From Marinithermofilum abyssi (lineage in GTDB: Bacteria; Bacillota; Bacilli; Thermoactinomycetales; DSM-45169): a stretch of DNA of 61,324 nucleotides. The stretch is taken from positions 1-61,324 of the forward strand of contig NZ_BMHQ01000014.1 in the NCBI RefSeq assembly GCF_014641195.1, written 5' to 3'. The notes under the pieces are model-generated. The model saw only the letters and a program-made list of their open reading frames with translations. It was not told where the DNA came from and made no database searches. Positions 54,287-61,324 of this stretch are shown here, piece after piece. Position 1 is the stretch's first letter, and every line of letters begins with the position of its first letter. Both the position numbers and the translations under genes were made by a program.

Positions 54287-55300
54287 ATGGAAAACACTGA
54301 GGTGAAACAAAATCTCATCAGCAAAGATCATGGACTTTGGATTTTTCGCAAGATGGTACAAATTCGAAAGTTCGAGGACTCTGTGCACGATATTTTTGCA
54401 AAAGGAAAGATCCCGGGGTTTGTCCATTTATATGCTGGTGAAGAAGCAGTAGCCGTCGGAGTATGTGCTCATTTGACAAAGCAAGATTTTATTACCTCCA
54501 CACATCGCGGTCATGGACATTGTATCGCAAAAGAATGTGACTTAAAAGGCATGATGGCTGAAATTTACGGTAAAACTACGGGGCTTTGCAAAGGAAAAGG
54601 AGGCTCCATGCATATTGCGGATTTTGAAAAAGGCATGTTAGGGGCCAACGGAATTGTTGGAGGAGGTATACCGCTGGCCTGTGGATCCGCTCTGACTGCG
54701 AAAGTAAAGGGAACGGACCAAGTCACAGTATGCTTCTTTGGTGATGGGGGGAACAACCAAGGAACCTTCCATGAAGGGTTGAACCTTGCAGCCATTTGGA
54801 AATTACCCGTTGTCTTTGTTGCTGAAAACAACGGATATGCAGAGGCAACTCCTTTCCATTATGCATCCAGCTGTACCAATATTGCTGATCGAGCCCAGTC
54901 TTATAACATTCCCGGCGTTCATGTCGATGGGAAGGACGTAGTTGCTGTTTATCAAGCGGCTAAGGAAGCGGTTGACCGTGCGAAGAGAGGGGAAGGACCG
55001 ACGCTTATTGAGTGCAAAACCTATCGGAATTACGGTCACTTTGAAGGTGATGCTCAAACTTATAAAACCGAAGAAGAAACGAAAGATCACTTGGCTGAGA
55101 AGGATGCCATTCAATCTTTTAAGCAATATTTGACTGAAGAAGGGATAACGACCAAGGAATATCTAGAAAAGATCGAACAAGAGGTTGATCAAGAGGTCCA
55201 GGAAGCCATTCAGTTTGCTGAAGAAAGTCCTTTTCCCACGGAGGATGACTTGCTCACAGATGTGTATGTTTCTTATCCAACGGATGGAGGTGTGGCTTAA
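54287..55300 (+). CDS. acoA: Acetoin dehydrogenase E1 component, alpha subunit
   Basis: TPP-dependent decarboxylase subunit that cleaves acetoin to acetaldehyde and a hydroxyethyl group. 337 residues. Seen: GFVHLYAGEEAVAVGVCAHL, HRGHGHCIAKECD and the TPP motif FFGDGGNNQGTFHEGLNLAAIWKLPVVFVAENN. The start MENTEVKQN follows GAGGAGGGG. The stop overlaps the acoB start. Lower GC than the window core. Confidence 0.93.
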   Translation: MENTEVKQNLISKDHGLWIFRKMVQIRKFEDSVHDIFAKGKIPGFVHLYAGEEAVAVGVCAHLTKQDFITSTHRGHGHCIAKECDLKGMMAEIYGKTTGLCKGKGGSMHIADFEKGMLGANGIVGGGIPLACGSALTAKVKGTDQVTVCFFGDGGNNQGTFHEGLNLAAIWKLPVVFVAENNGYAEATPFHYASSCTNIADRAQSYNIPGVHVDGKDVVAVYQAAKEAVDRAKRGEGPTLIECKTYRNYGHFEGDAQTYKTEEETKDHLAEKDAIQSFKQYLTEEGITTKEYLEKIEQEVDQEVQEAIQFAEESPFPTEDDLLTDVYVSYPTDGGVA

Positions 55301-56331
55301 TGAGTCGAAAACTCTCGTTTGCAGAAGCGATTCGCGAAGCCTTAGATCTTGAAATGAGCAAAAATCCCGATGTAATCCTGCTGGGAGAAGATGTTGCCGG
55401 CGGTGCCCAAGTGGATCATCTTCAGGATGATGAAGCGTGGGGTGGCGTTCTTGGGGTGACCAAAGGTCTCGTAAAAAAATTTGGACGCGAGCGAGTCTTG
55501 GATACTCCCATAAGCGAGTCCGCTTTAATTGGCGCCGCTGTAAGTGCTGCCTCCACGGGGTTGCGCCCAGTCGCCGAGCTCATGTTTAACGATTTTATGG
55601 GCGTTTGCTTTGATCAGATGCTGAACCAAGGAGCGAAATTTCGGTACATGTTTGGGGGGAAAGTAAAGACTCCTGTTACGATTCGGACAACGCACGGTGC
55701 CGGCTTTCGCGCTGCAGCACAACATTCGCAAAGTCTTTATTCGATGTTCACGTTTGTTCCCGGTTTAAAAGTGGTCGTTCCGTCGACACCCGCGGATGCA
55801 AAGGGGTTACTTCTTACGGCCATTCAAGACGATGACCCGGTGATCTTTTTTGAAGATAAGACCCTCTATAACACCAAGGGCGAAGTACCTGAAGGTGAGT
55901 ATAAAATCCCGCTTGGACAAGCGGATATCAAACGAAGCGGAAACGATATCACCATCGTAGGAATTGGAAAACAGGTTCATACAGCACTGAAAGCAGCGGA
56001 TAAATTATCCAAACGAGGAGTTGAAGCGGAAGTAGTAGACCCGCGCACTCTGTCTCCGTTGGACAGTACAACGATCTTGGAGTCCGTTGAAAAAACCTCT
56101 CGCCTTGTGATCGTAGATGAATCGAATCCGCGGTGCAACGTTGCAACCGATATTGCCGCTATGGTAGCCGATCAAGGATTCGACTTTTTGGATGCCCCCA
56201 TCAAACGTGTCACCGCACCTCATACTCCGGTTCCATTTTCACCGACCCTGGAAGACCTTTATCTTCCATCACCAGAGAAAATCATCGCCGCAGTTGAAGA
56301 GATTATTGGTGATACATTGACAACAGTTTAA
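55300..56331 (+). CDS. acoB: Acetoin dehydrogenase E1 component, beta subunit
   Basis: Beta subunit of the TPP enzyme, 343 residues. Family motifs: EAIREALDLEMSKNPDVILLGEDVA, DTPISESALIGAAVSAASTGLRPVAELMFNDF and VVDPRTLSPLD. The ATG shares a base with the acoA stop (TAATG), so translation is coupled. GGAGGTG lies inside acoA. Confidence 0.93.
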   Translation: MSRKLSFAEAIREALDLEMSKNPDVILLGEDVAGGAQVDHLQDDEAWGGVLGVTKGLVKKFGRERVLDTPISESALIGAAVSAASTGLRPVAELMFNDFMGVCFDQMLNQGAKFRYMFGGKVKTPVTIRTTHGAGFRAAAQHSQSLYSMFTFVPGLKVVVPSTPADAKGLLLTAIQDDDPVIFFEDKTLYNTKGEVPEGEYKIPLGQADIKRSGNDITIVGIGKQVHTALKAADKLSKRGVEAEVVDPRTLSPLDSTTILESVEKTSRLVIVDESNPRCNVATDIAAMVADQGFDFLDAPIKRVTAPHTPVPFSPTLEDLYLPSPEKIIAAVEEIIGDTLTTV

Positions 56332-56338
56332 ATCGTTG

Positions 56339-56375
56339 AAAGGACAGAGAGGATTGCCACCCCTTTCTGTCCTTT
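56339..56375. other. Hairpin between acoB and acoC
   Basis: AAAGGACAGA pairs perfectly with TCTGTCCTTT in the 75-base gap. It may affect mRNA processing or relative expression of acoC. Confidence 0.4.
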
Positions 56376-56406
56376 GAAAAATCATGAGAACGGGAGGTCT
56401 TTCTAG

Positions 56407-57597
56407 ATGGCAACGGAAATTGTCATGCCTAAACTAGGTATGTCGATGGAAGAAGGGACAGTGGTTGAGTGGATGAAAAACGAGGGAGAGCAAGTGGAAA
56501 AAGGAGAACCTGTTGTTACTATTAGCTCCGAAAAAACGGAAATTGAGGTCGAGGCACCCGATTCCGGAGTTTTATCCATTGTTGTCCCTCAAGATGGCGT
56601 GGTCCCTGTTTCGGAGGTAATTGGACTGGTGAGTGCCGAGGGGGAAGATGTCCAACCAAGAAAGGACGAAACCGATAAAGGAAAAACTCAGCAATCTGGT
56701 AAGAAGAAAACCCCCGTCTCCCCGGCTGCACGTAAATTGGCGAAAAAAGAAAATATCGATCTCTTCAGTATTCAAGGAACCGGTCCTGGAAACCGGATTA
56801 CGAAAGAGGACGTTTTACGGGCCATCGCAAACAAAAAAGAGGCGGCAGCTACTGTTGAAACACGCCATCGTGTTAAAACCACCGCGGAAGAAATCCGAGA
56901 AGTTCCGGTCTCGGGTATTCGGAAAGTGATTGCAGACCGGATGTATCAGAGTCTGCAAGAGTCCGCTCAACTTACCCTACATACTGAAGTTGACGCTACC
57001 GAGTTAGTTCGATTACGCCAACAAATGAAGGAAGATGTAGCTCAACGGTTTGGCGTGAATCTAACTTACAACGATTTCATAGCCAGAGCTACCGTTTTGA
57101 CACTTCAAAATCATCCCCAGTTGAATGCAAAATGGAAGGAAACGCGCATCATTCAATTTGAACATATTCATTTAGGGATTGCGCTTTCTACAGAACGCGG
57201 ATTAATGGTTCCTGTGGTACGAAATGCGCAGGAAAGATCATTCATTCAGTTATCCCAAGAAATTAAATTTCTCACCTCTGCTGGGAAAGAAGGAAAATTG
57301 TCAACGGATGATTTGAGCGGCAGCACCTTTACCATAACCAACTTGGGATCCTACGGTATGGATGAATTTACACCCATTTTAAACCCACCCGAGGTTGGGA
57401 TCTTAGGTGTAGGAAGAATCATCGAAAAACCGGCCGTCTTTGATGGCAGAATTACAATTCGATCGTTGATGAAATTAAGCTTAACGTTTGACCACCGGGT
57501 TTTAGACGGTGCACCCGCGGCAGAATTCCTACAGGATTTAACTTCGTATATCGAAAATCCTTACCGGTTAATTTCCTTCGAGGATAACAGGAGATGA
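56407..57597 (+). CDS. acoC: Acetoin dehydrogenase E2 component (dihydrolipoyl acetyltransferase)
   Basis: Core of the complex, 396 residues. N-terminal lipoyl domain (residues 1-75; lipoyl Lys in SSEKTEIEVEAP), a Lys-rich linker, a peripheral subunit-binding domain (SPAARKLAKKENIDLFSIQGTGPGNRITKEDV) and the catalytic domain ending in LSLTFDHRVLDGAPAAEFL with the active His and Asp. ATG behind GGGAGG. Confidence 0.94.
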   Translation: MATEIVMPKLGMSMEEGTVVEWMKNEGEQVEKGEPVVTISSEKTEIEVEAPDSGVLSIVVPQDGVVPVSEVIGLVSAEGEDVQPRKDETDKGKTQQSGKKKTPVSPAARKLAKKENIDLFSIQGTGPGNRITKEDVLRAIANKKEAAATVETRHRVKTTAEEIREVPVSGIRKVIADRMYQSLQESAQLTLHTEVDATELVRLRQQMKEDVAQRFGVNLTYNDFIARATVLTLQNHPQLNAKWKETRIIQFEHIHLGIALSTERGLMVPVVRNAQERSFIQLSQEIKFLTSAGKEGKLSTDDLSGSTFTITNLGSYGMDEFTPILNPPEVGILGVGRIIEKPAVFDGRITIRSLMKLSLTFDHRVLDGAPAAEFLQDLTSYIENPYRLISFEDNRR

Positions 57598-59018
57598 GTG
57601 AAGTGAAGAAAGACGTTGTCGTTATTGGTGGAGGACCAGGGGGTTATGTCGCTGCCATACGAGCGGCTCAATCGGGTAAAAATGTCGTGATTATCGACAA
57701 CGGAGGGTTGGGGGGAACGTGTCTTACCCGTGGATGCATTCCCTCCAAAGCCCTGATCACTGCGGCGGATCGGTTGGAAATGATTCGCCATTCTTCCCAA
57801 CTTGGTATTGATGTCAATGGAGACATCACCGTGGATTTACAACGGGTAATGGAATGGAAAAACGGTCTAATAAAAAAGCTGACCAGCGGAGTTGCGTCTT
57901 TGCTCAAAGCCAACCAGGTGGAAGTTTACTCCGGAACCGCAACATTCATCGATAATCAAACCATTCAGGTCAATACAACGGGTCAAAGCCATAAGTTTCA
58001 ATTTTATCATTGTATCATTGCAACGGGGGCAAAACCCGCTGAATTGCAAATACTCCCTTTTGACGGCGATAAAGTGATCTCTTCGACAGAGGCTCTACAG
58101 TTACAATCCGTACCCCAAAAACTTCTGATTGTCGGTGGAGGATATATCGGCTTGGAGCTTGGAATTGCTTATCAGAAGCTAGGGAGTGAGGTCACCATCC
58201 TCGAAGGGCTGAGCCAGGTGCTACCGGGAGTCGACTCCACTCTGGTTCGAGTAGTGACAAAACGTCTGAAACAGTTGGGTATAAACGTTAAAACCAATGC
58301 AAAGGTAACAGGCGGCAACACCGATGGAGACGGCGTAGAAATCCAAGCTGCTATTAACGGTTCTGAGCAACATTTTCGCGCCGATCAAGCATTAGTTGCG
58401 GTTGGACGAGTCCCCAATACCGCTGACCTGGGCCTTGAAAACACCCTTGTTGAAACCGACGAAAAAGGGTTTATTCGCGTAGATTCTCAACTGCGTACGA
58501 CGGAAAACCATATTTTTGCTATTGGCGATGTTGCCGGTGGCCCCTTACTTGCTCATAAAGCCAGTTTCGAGGGGAAAATTGCGGCGGAAGTGATAAATCG
58601 GGAAGACGTAGAAGTGGATTACCGCGCCATGCCTTATGTCATATTTAGCGATCCCGAGATCGCATACACGGGTTTGCAACCTAAGGAAGCTGAAGAACAA
58701 GGGTATGATCCGATGGTTAGCCGAATGGCTTTTCAAGCCAACGGTCGGGCCCTTACGTTAGGTAAAGACTCAGGTTTTATTCAAATTGTATCGGACAAAC
58801 CAACTCAACAAATCCTTGGTGTTCAAATTGTGGGTCCGGAAGCTTCTACTCTCATTTCAGAAGCGGTTATCGCTATTGAAATGGAGATGAGCGCTGAGGA
58901 TCTAGGGTTAATGATTCATGCCCATCCGACATTGCCAGAAGTGCTTCAAGAAGCTGCCGAAGGAGTTTTGAATCAAGCCATTCACATGGTTAATAAAAAT
59001 CCAGCTTTAAGTCGTTAA
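57594..59018 (+). CDS. acoL: Dihydrolipoyl dehydrogenase (E3) of acetoin system
   Basis: FAD disulfide reductase that reoxidises the lipoyl arm, 474 residues. Seen: VVVIGGGPGGYVAAIRAAQ (FAD), the redox pair in GGTCLTRGCIPSKAL, the NAD site IVGGGYIGLELGIAYQKLGSEVTI, FAIGDVAGG and the C-terminal HAHPTLPEVLQEAA with the catalytic His. The ATG overlaps the acoC stop (ATGA). No terminator was found just downstream. Confidence 0.95.
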   Translation: MSEVKKDVVVIGGGPGGYVAAIRAAQSGKNVVIIDNGGLGGTCLTRGCIPSKALITAADRLEMIRHSSQLGIDVNGDITVDLQRVMEWKNGLIKKLTSGVASLLKANQVEVYSGTATFIDNQTIQVNTTGQSHKFQFYHCIIATGAKPAELQILPFDGDKVISSTEALQLQSVPQKLLIVGGGYIGLELGIAYQKLGSEVTILEGLSQVLPGVDSTLVRVVTKRLKQLGINVKTNAKVTGGNTDGDGVEIQAAINGSEQHFRADQALVAVGRVPNTADLGLENTLVETDEKGFIRVDSQLRTTENHIFAIGDVAGGPLLAHKASFEGKIAAEVINREDVEVDYRAMPYVIFSDPEIAYTGLQPKEAEEQGYDPMVSRMAFQANGRALTLGKDSGFIQIVSDKPTQQILGVQIVGPEASTLISEAVIAIEMEMSAEDLGLMIHAHPTLPEVLQEAAEGVLNQAIHMVNKNPALSR

Positions 59019-59030
59019 GGGGGATTACCT

Positions 59031-59150
59031 GTGAAGGCGGCGGTTTGGTGTGGTGTTCGTTGTTCGGGATGTTCAATTTGCAAACGGCCTGGAAGCGCTC
59101 ATGCCCAGCGTCGCCGTCCCCGGAATAAGCTGTCACCAGGGGCAAAGTAA
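59031..59150 (+). other. Short ORF after acoL, possible butanediol dehydrogenase remnant
   Basis: GTG with a GGGGG site opens 39 residues starting MKAAVWCGV, like the start of zinc alcohol or 2,3-butanediol dehydrogenases that often follow aco genes. The rest (CSGCSICKRPGSAHAQ) does not match. It could be a decayed start of such a gene. Confidence 0.25.
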
Positions 59151-59201
59151 ATTCCAGTAAAAGGAGGGATAGCGGTTTGTCGGGACGTTGCTGATTTACC
59201 C

Positions 59202-60053
59202 TTATGGGTCTGGTTGAAGAGATCTCCTGATTTCATCGATTCGCTTGTGGGTATAGGAGTATCCCACCTCCATGCATGTCACTGCCTTTGAAAAGTCGAG
59301 GAAGTTCTCCGGATGGACTTCGGGTCGCAACACCACATTAGCCCTACCGGTCAGTTGTTTCACCTGCGCGGCGAGAACTATGCTAACCGCGCGTTTGACG
59401 ACACCGAGCATGGAATCGAAGGGGGTTTGCACCGGATCGGCACGGGTCATATCGACGGCGATCACTTTATCCGCCCCCAGGGCATGAACCGCGTTGACTG
59501 GGCAATTTTCCAGCAGACCCCCATCCACCAGCACCCTGTCTCCATGGATGAAGGGTTTAAAGATGAGGGGGATCGAGCAGCTCGCCACGACGGCGTCCGC
59601 CACCCGAATATCTGTAACGATATCCGCATCGGGAGCCGGCTCTATCAGCGGCCGGGAGGCGAAAATCACCGGCCTGGCCTGTTTCAGGTCCGCTGCCATG
59701 ATCGCCAATGGAATTTTCACGTCGGACATGAGGGTGTCCCCGATCAATCCCTTCACTAATTGGTGAAGCTTCCTTCCTTTGACCAGACCCTGTACTTTGA
59801 CTCCTCGTCGCACCAATTTCCTCAATAAGGTCGAATAATCGTAATCCAGGGTTCCCCGAGTGATCTGGGGCAACTGTTGAATCATTTGGACCGGGGTGCA
59901 TCCACAGGCGTACAAGGCGGCGAATATCGCACCAGCGCTGGTCCCGGCGATGGAATGAATAGAAATCCTTGCTTCCTCCAACGCCCGTAAAACACCGAGG
60001 TGAGCACAACCGGCCACACCTCCCCCGCCCAATGCTACTCCGACTGTAACCAT
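59202..60053 (-). CDS. Patatin-like phospholipase (RssA/YlbK type)
   Basis: A 283-residue serine lipase-like protein without a signal peptide. Seen: the oxyanion loop GGGGVAGCAHLGVL, the nucleophile in GTSAG (Ser of AGTSAGAIFAALYA) and the Asp partner in VDGGLLENCPV. This matches the bacterial patatin group of unknown substrate. ATG has only a GC-rich GGGGGCGGGG upstream. The 245 bases upstream hold no gene. Confidence 0.88.
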   Translation of the reverse strand: MVTVGVALGGGGVAGCAHLGVLRALEEARISIHSIAGTSAGAIFAALYACGCTPVQMIQQLPQITRGTLDYDYSTLLRKLVRRGVKVQGLVKGRKLHQLVKGLIGDTLMSDVKIPLAIMAADLKQARPVIFASRPLIEPAPDADIVTDIRVADAVVASCSIPLIFKPFIHGDRVLVDGGLLENCPVNAVHALGADKVIAVDMTRADPVQTPFDSMLGVVKRAVSIVLAAQVKQLTGRANVVLRPEVHPENFLDFSKAVTCMEVGYSYTHKRIDEIRRSLQPDP

Positions 60054-60298
60054 TTACCCCGCCCCCGTGGAAAGATGTCGTTATTTTTTGCCACGGAAAG
60101 AGAGTGTATACGTTTCTCGGTACGGTCGGGGGAGTAGTGATTCCCCGGTGGTAGAGCGTTGGAACTGAGCACGCATCCCGCAAAAATTGCCTGGGATAGG
60201 GCCGGGTCAGCTGATACCGCCGGATCTGATGGGCGGGGCCGGCCGGGGTCACACCAGTCTACACATGACTGACAGTATCCACGTATCCCGCCTTCCTT

Positions 60299-60778
60299 CT
60301 AAACAAGCATCCAACCCAACCACAGATAAAAGCCGACCCAAGCAAAAATGCCAAATACCGAACCGACGGCAAACGTCCGGATCCGCAAGCGTATGAGACC
60401 CGCCAAATAGGACATCGCCATCCGTGCACCGGGGATAAAATAGCAGAATGCTATCGCACAGCCGCCGTACCGGTCCATAAGCATCAGGGTGGTCCGAATC
60501 CGCTTTTTCGAAAGTCCCCATTTTCTGCTGCAGCGGAACAACCACCGGCGGCGGGGTCGGGATGCCAACCAATAGTTAAAGGTGGAGCCTAAGGCAACAG
60601 CCGCAACACAACAGAGACAGGTGGGTAAGGGATCCAGCCACCCTTTGGCAACTAAGGTGCCTGCAAAAATCAGCAGCCCCTCGTCGGGGAGGGGAAAACC
60701 GATAACCCCCGCCAAAACGGTCACGAACAAAAGCGTGTATCCCTGTTCTTTGATGAGGGCATATGCCGTTTCCTCCAC
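60299..60778 (-). CDS. DedA/SNARE-associated family membrane protein
   Basis: A 159-residue protein with about four spans. DedA-type motifs: GVIGFPLPDEGLLIFAGTLVAKGWLDP and the later FCYFIPGARMAMSYLAGLIRL, where the F-x-R/PGxR motif is a hallmark (here IPGAR). DedA proteins include lipid scramblases and carrier-lipid flippases. GTG start at 60778, just after the stop of the upstream ORF, with GGAAGG upstream. Confidence 0.8.
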   Translation of the reverse strand: MEETAYALIKEQGYTLLFVTVLAGVIGFPLPDEGLLIFAGTLVAKGWLDPLPTCLCCVAAVALGSTFNYWLASRPRRRWLFRCSRKWGLSKKRIRTTLMLMDRYGGCAIAFCYFIPGARMAMSYLAGLIRLRIRTFAVGSVFGIFAWVGFYLWLGWMLV

Positions 60779-60779
60779 T

Positions 60780-61007
60780 TTAGCCGCCTTCCCCGGTCAT
60801 CCCGTCATTCCTTGCGGAGGGTTCCCATCGTTCATTGACGACCTTTCCCTCGATGGTTAGTAAAGCAGCACCGTCGGGATTTCGTGTGGTTTTTTCGAAT
60901 ATTCCCTCTATAAACACTTCGTACCAGAGCCGAAAGGCTCGTTCCATCTCCTCTTCACTTTGGGCAAGCCTTACGGTCAAGCGGGGGGATTCTGCTGTCA
61001 TGGCCAT
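60780..61007 (-). CDS. Short acyltransferase-like protein (N-terminal fragment)
   Basis: A 75-residue frame with an AGGGGCGAT site. The first half (LTVRLAQSEEEMERAFRLWYEVFIEGI) resembles the N-terminus of N-acyl amino acid synthase/autoinducer-synthase-like GNAT proteins; the rest of that fold is missing. It is one base from the DedA-type gene, so the two are probably co-transcribed. It may be a truncated gene. Confidence 0.4.
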   Translation of the reverse strand: MAMTAESPRLTVRLAQSEEEMERAFRLWYEVFIEGIFEKTTRNPDGAALLTIEGKVVNERWEPSARNDGMTGEGG

Positions 61008-61173
61008 GCATATCGCCCCTTTATGTTCGTGAAGATTCCCTATTTGAAATCCATCTTAACAGGCCTCTGTTGAAGAGATATTATTATTTCTTGAGGAATC
61101 CGTTGAATATTGACAAACGAGATCAAGTGAAAAAATCTGTGTAAATTTCCCCTTCAGTGGAACTGCCTGTGAG

Positions 61174-61197
61174 AAAAAAAGACCTGCTTTAGCAGGT
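61174..61197 (-). terminator. Rho-independent terminator (leftward)
   Basis: ACCTGC/GCAGGT hairpin with seven T on the minus strand; near-identical to the one at 555-578. It would end a leftward transcript from beyond the window. Confidence 0.65.
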
Positions 61198-61207
61198 GAG
61201 GTTAATG

Positions 61208-61242
61208 ACAAAGCCCTGCGCCGAAAGGCGACAGGGCTTTGT
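61208..61242. terminator. Long hairpin terminator
   Basis: ACAAAGCCCTG pairs with CAGGGCTTTGT and an inner CGCC/GGCG extends the stem around GAAA. Modest T tracts on both sides. Confidence 0.6.
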
Positions 61243-61324
61243 TTGTTCCAGAAACAGAGAAAAATAAACGTGTATAAGGGAGATCGCGGCCCGTTTTCAG
61301 GTCCCCTGCTCCTCTTGGAGAGGA

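Larger units (their letters stand above)
61008..61324. other. Intergenic end of window with two terminators
   Basis: No gene supported. It holds a leftward and a bidirectional terminator. Confidence 0.5.

Overview
This window looks like chromosome from a spore-forming member of the Bacillota. The gene order ruvC-ruvA-ruvB, queA-tgt-yajC, a TIGR04086/YrzE-like membrane gene, a DUF421 gene, spoVB, comN, secD-secF, a CDF transporter, recJ and apt follows the classic Bacillus subtilis neighbourhood. The moderately high GC content, the many GTG/TTG starts behind strong GGAGG sites, separate secD and secF, and Spo0A-type boxes fit a Thermoactinomycetaceae-like organism. That family assignment is an inference from style and synteny, not a database match.

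Layout. 1-2150 is accessory: the 3' end of a group II intron (C-terminal HNH piece of its reverse transcriptase plus domain V), two diverged copies of a ~205-bp noncoding element around a small PH-like gene, and a frameshifted PIN-domain remnant. 2345-18623 is the conserved core of Holliday-junction resolution, queuosine tRNA modification, Sec accessory proteins, RecJ and Apt, with a secreted alpha-amylase gene inserted between yajC and the YrzE-like gene. 18934-26361 is an alpha-glucan/nucleotide-sugar block: a DUF4912 protein with an HTH, a GH57-GT4 fusion and a nucleotidyltransferase fused to a degenerate phosphomannomutase, preceded by five Spo0A-box-like sites; a GH15 protein follows behind a terminator. 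26475-31229 holds mobB, homogentisate dioxygenase with a flavin reductase, a crcB pair and a shortened MDR-like protein. 31482-35890 carries a tandem S13 carboxypeptidase whose N-terminal half has lost its catalytic motifs, and a GHL10 hydrolase. 35900-36760 is a small graveyard of immunity-type genes. A gamma-glutamyltransferase, a dGTPase and a small secreted protein follow, then a deleted methionine gamma-lyase pseudogene and a decayed locus of short frameshifted ORFs.

42837-48076 is an osmoprotection module: a choline-type Na+ symporter and gbsR on one strand, divergent from gbsA and gbsB. Two matching 36-bp operator-like elements sit just downstream of the two divergent promoters, which fits repression by roadblock. 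A secreted trypsin-like protease and a RodZ-type protein with tandem linear motifs come next, then an acyl-CoA ligase pseudogene. 52552-59018 is an acetoin dehydrogenase system: AcoR on the minus strand and acoA-acoB-acoC-acoL behind a sigma-54 promoter with an upstream palindrome that is probably the AcoR site. This stretch looks AT-richer than its flanks. The window ends with a patatin-like lipase, a DedA-type protein and a truncated acyltransferase-like ORF.

The observations most worth following are the Spo0A-box cluster in front of the glucan operon, the paired GbsR-type operators, the tandem carboxypeptidase with a dead half, the duplicated noncoding element and the RTGxFR motif repeats in the RodZ-like protein.
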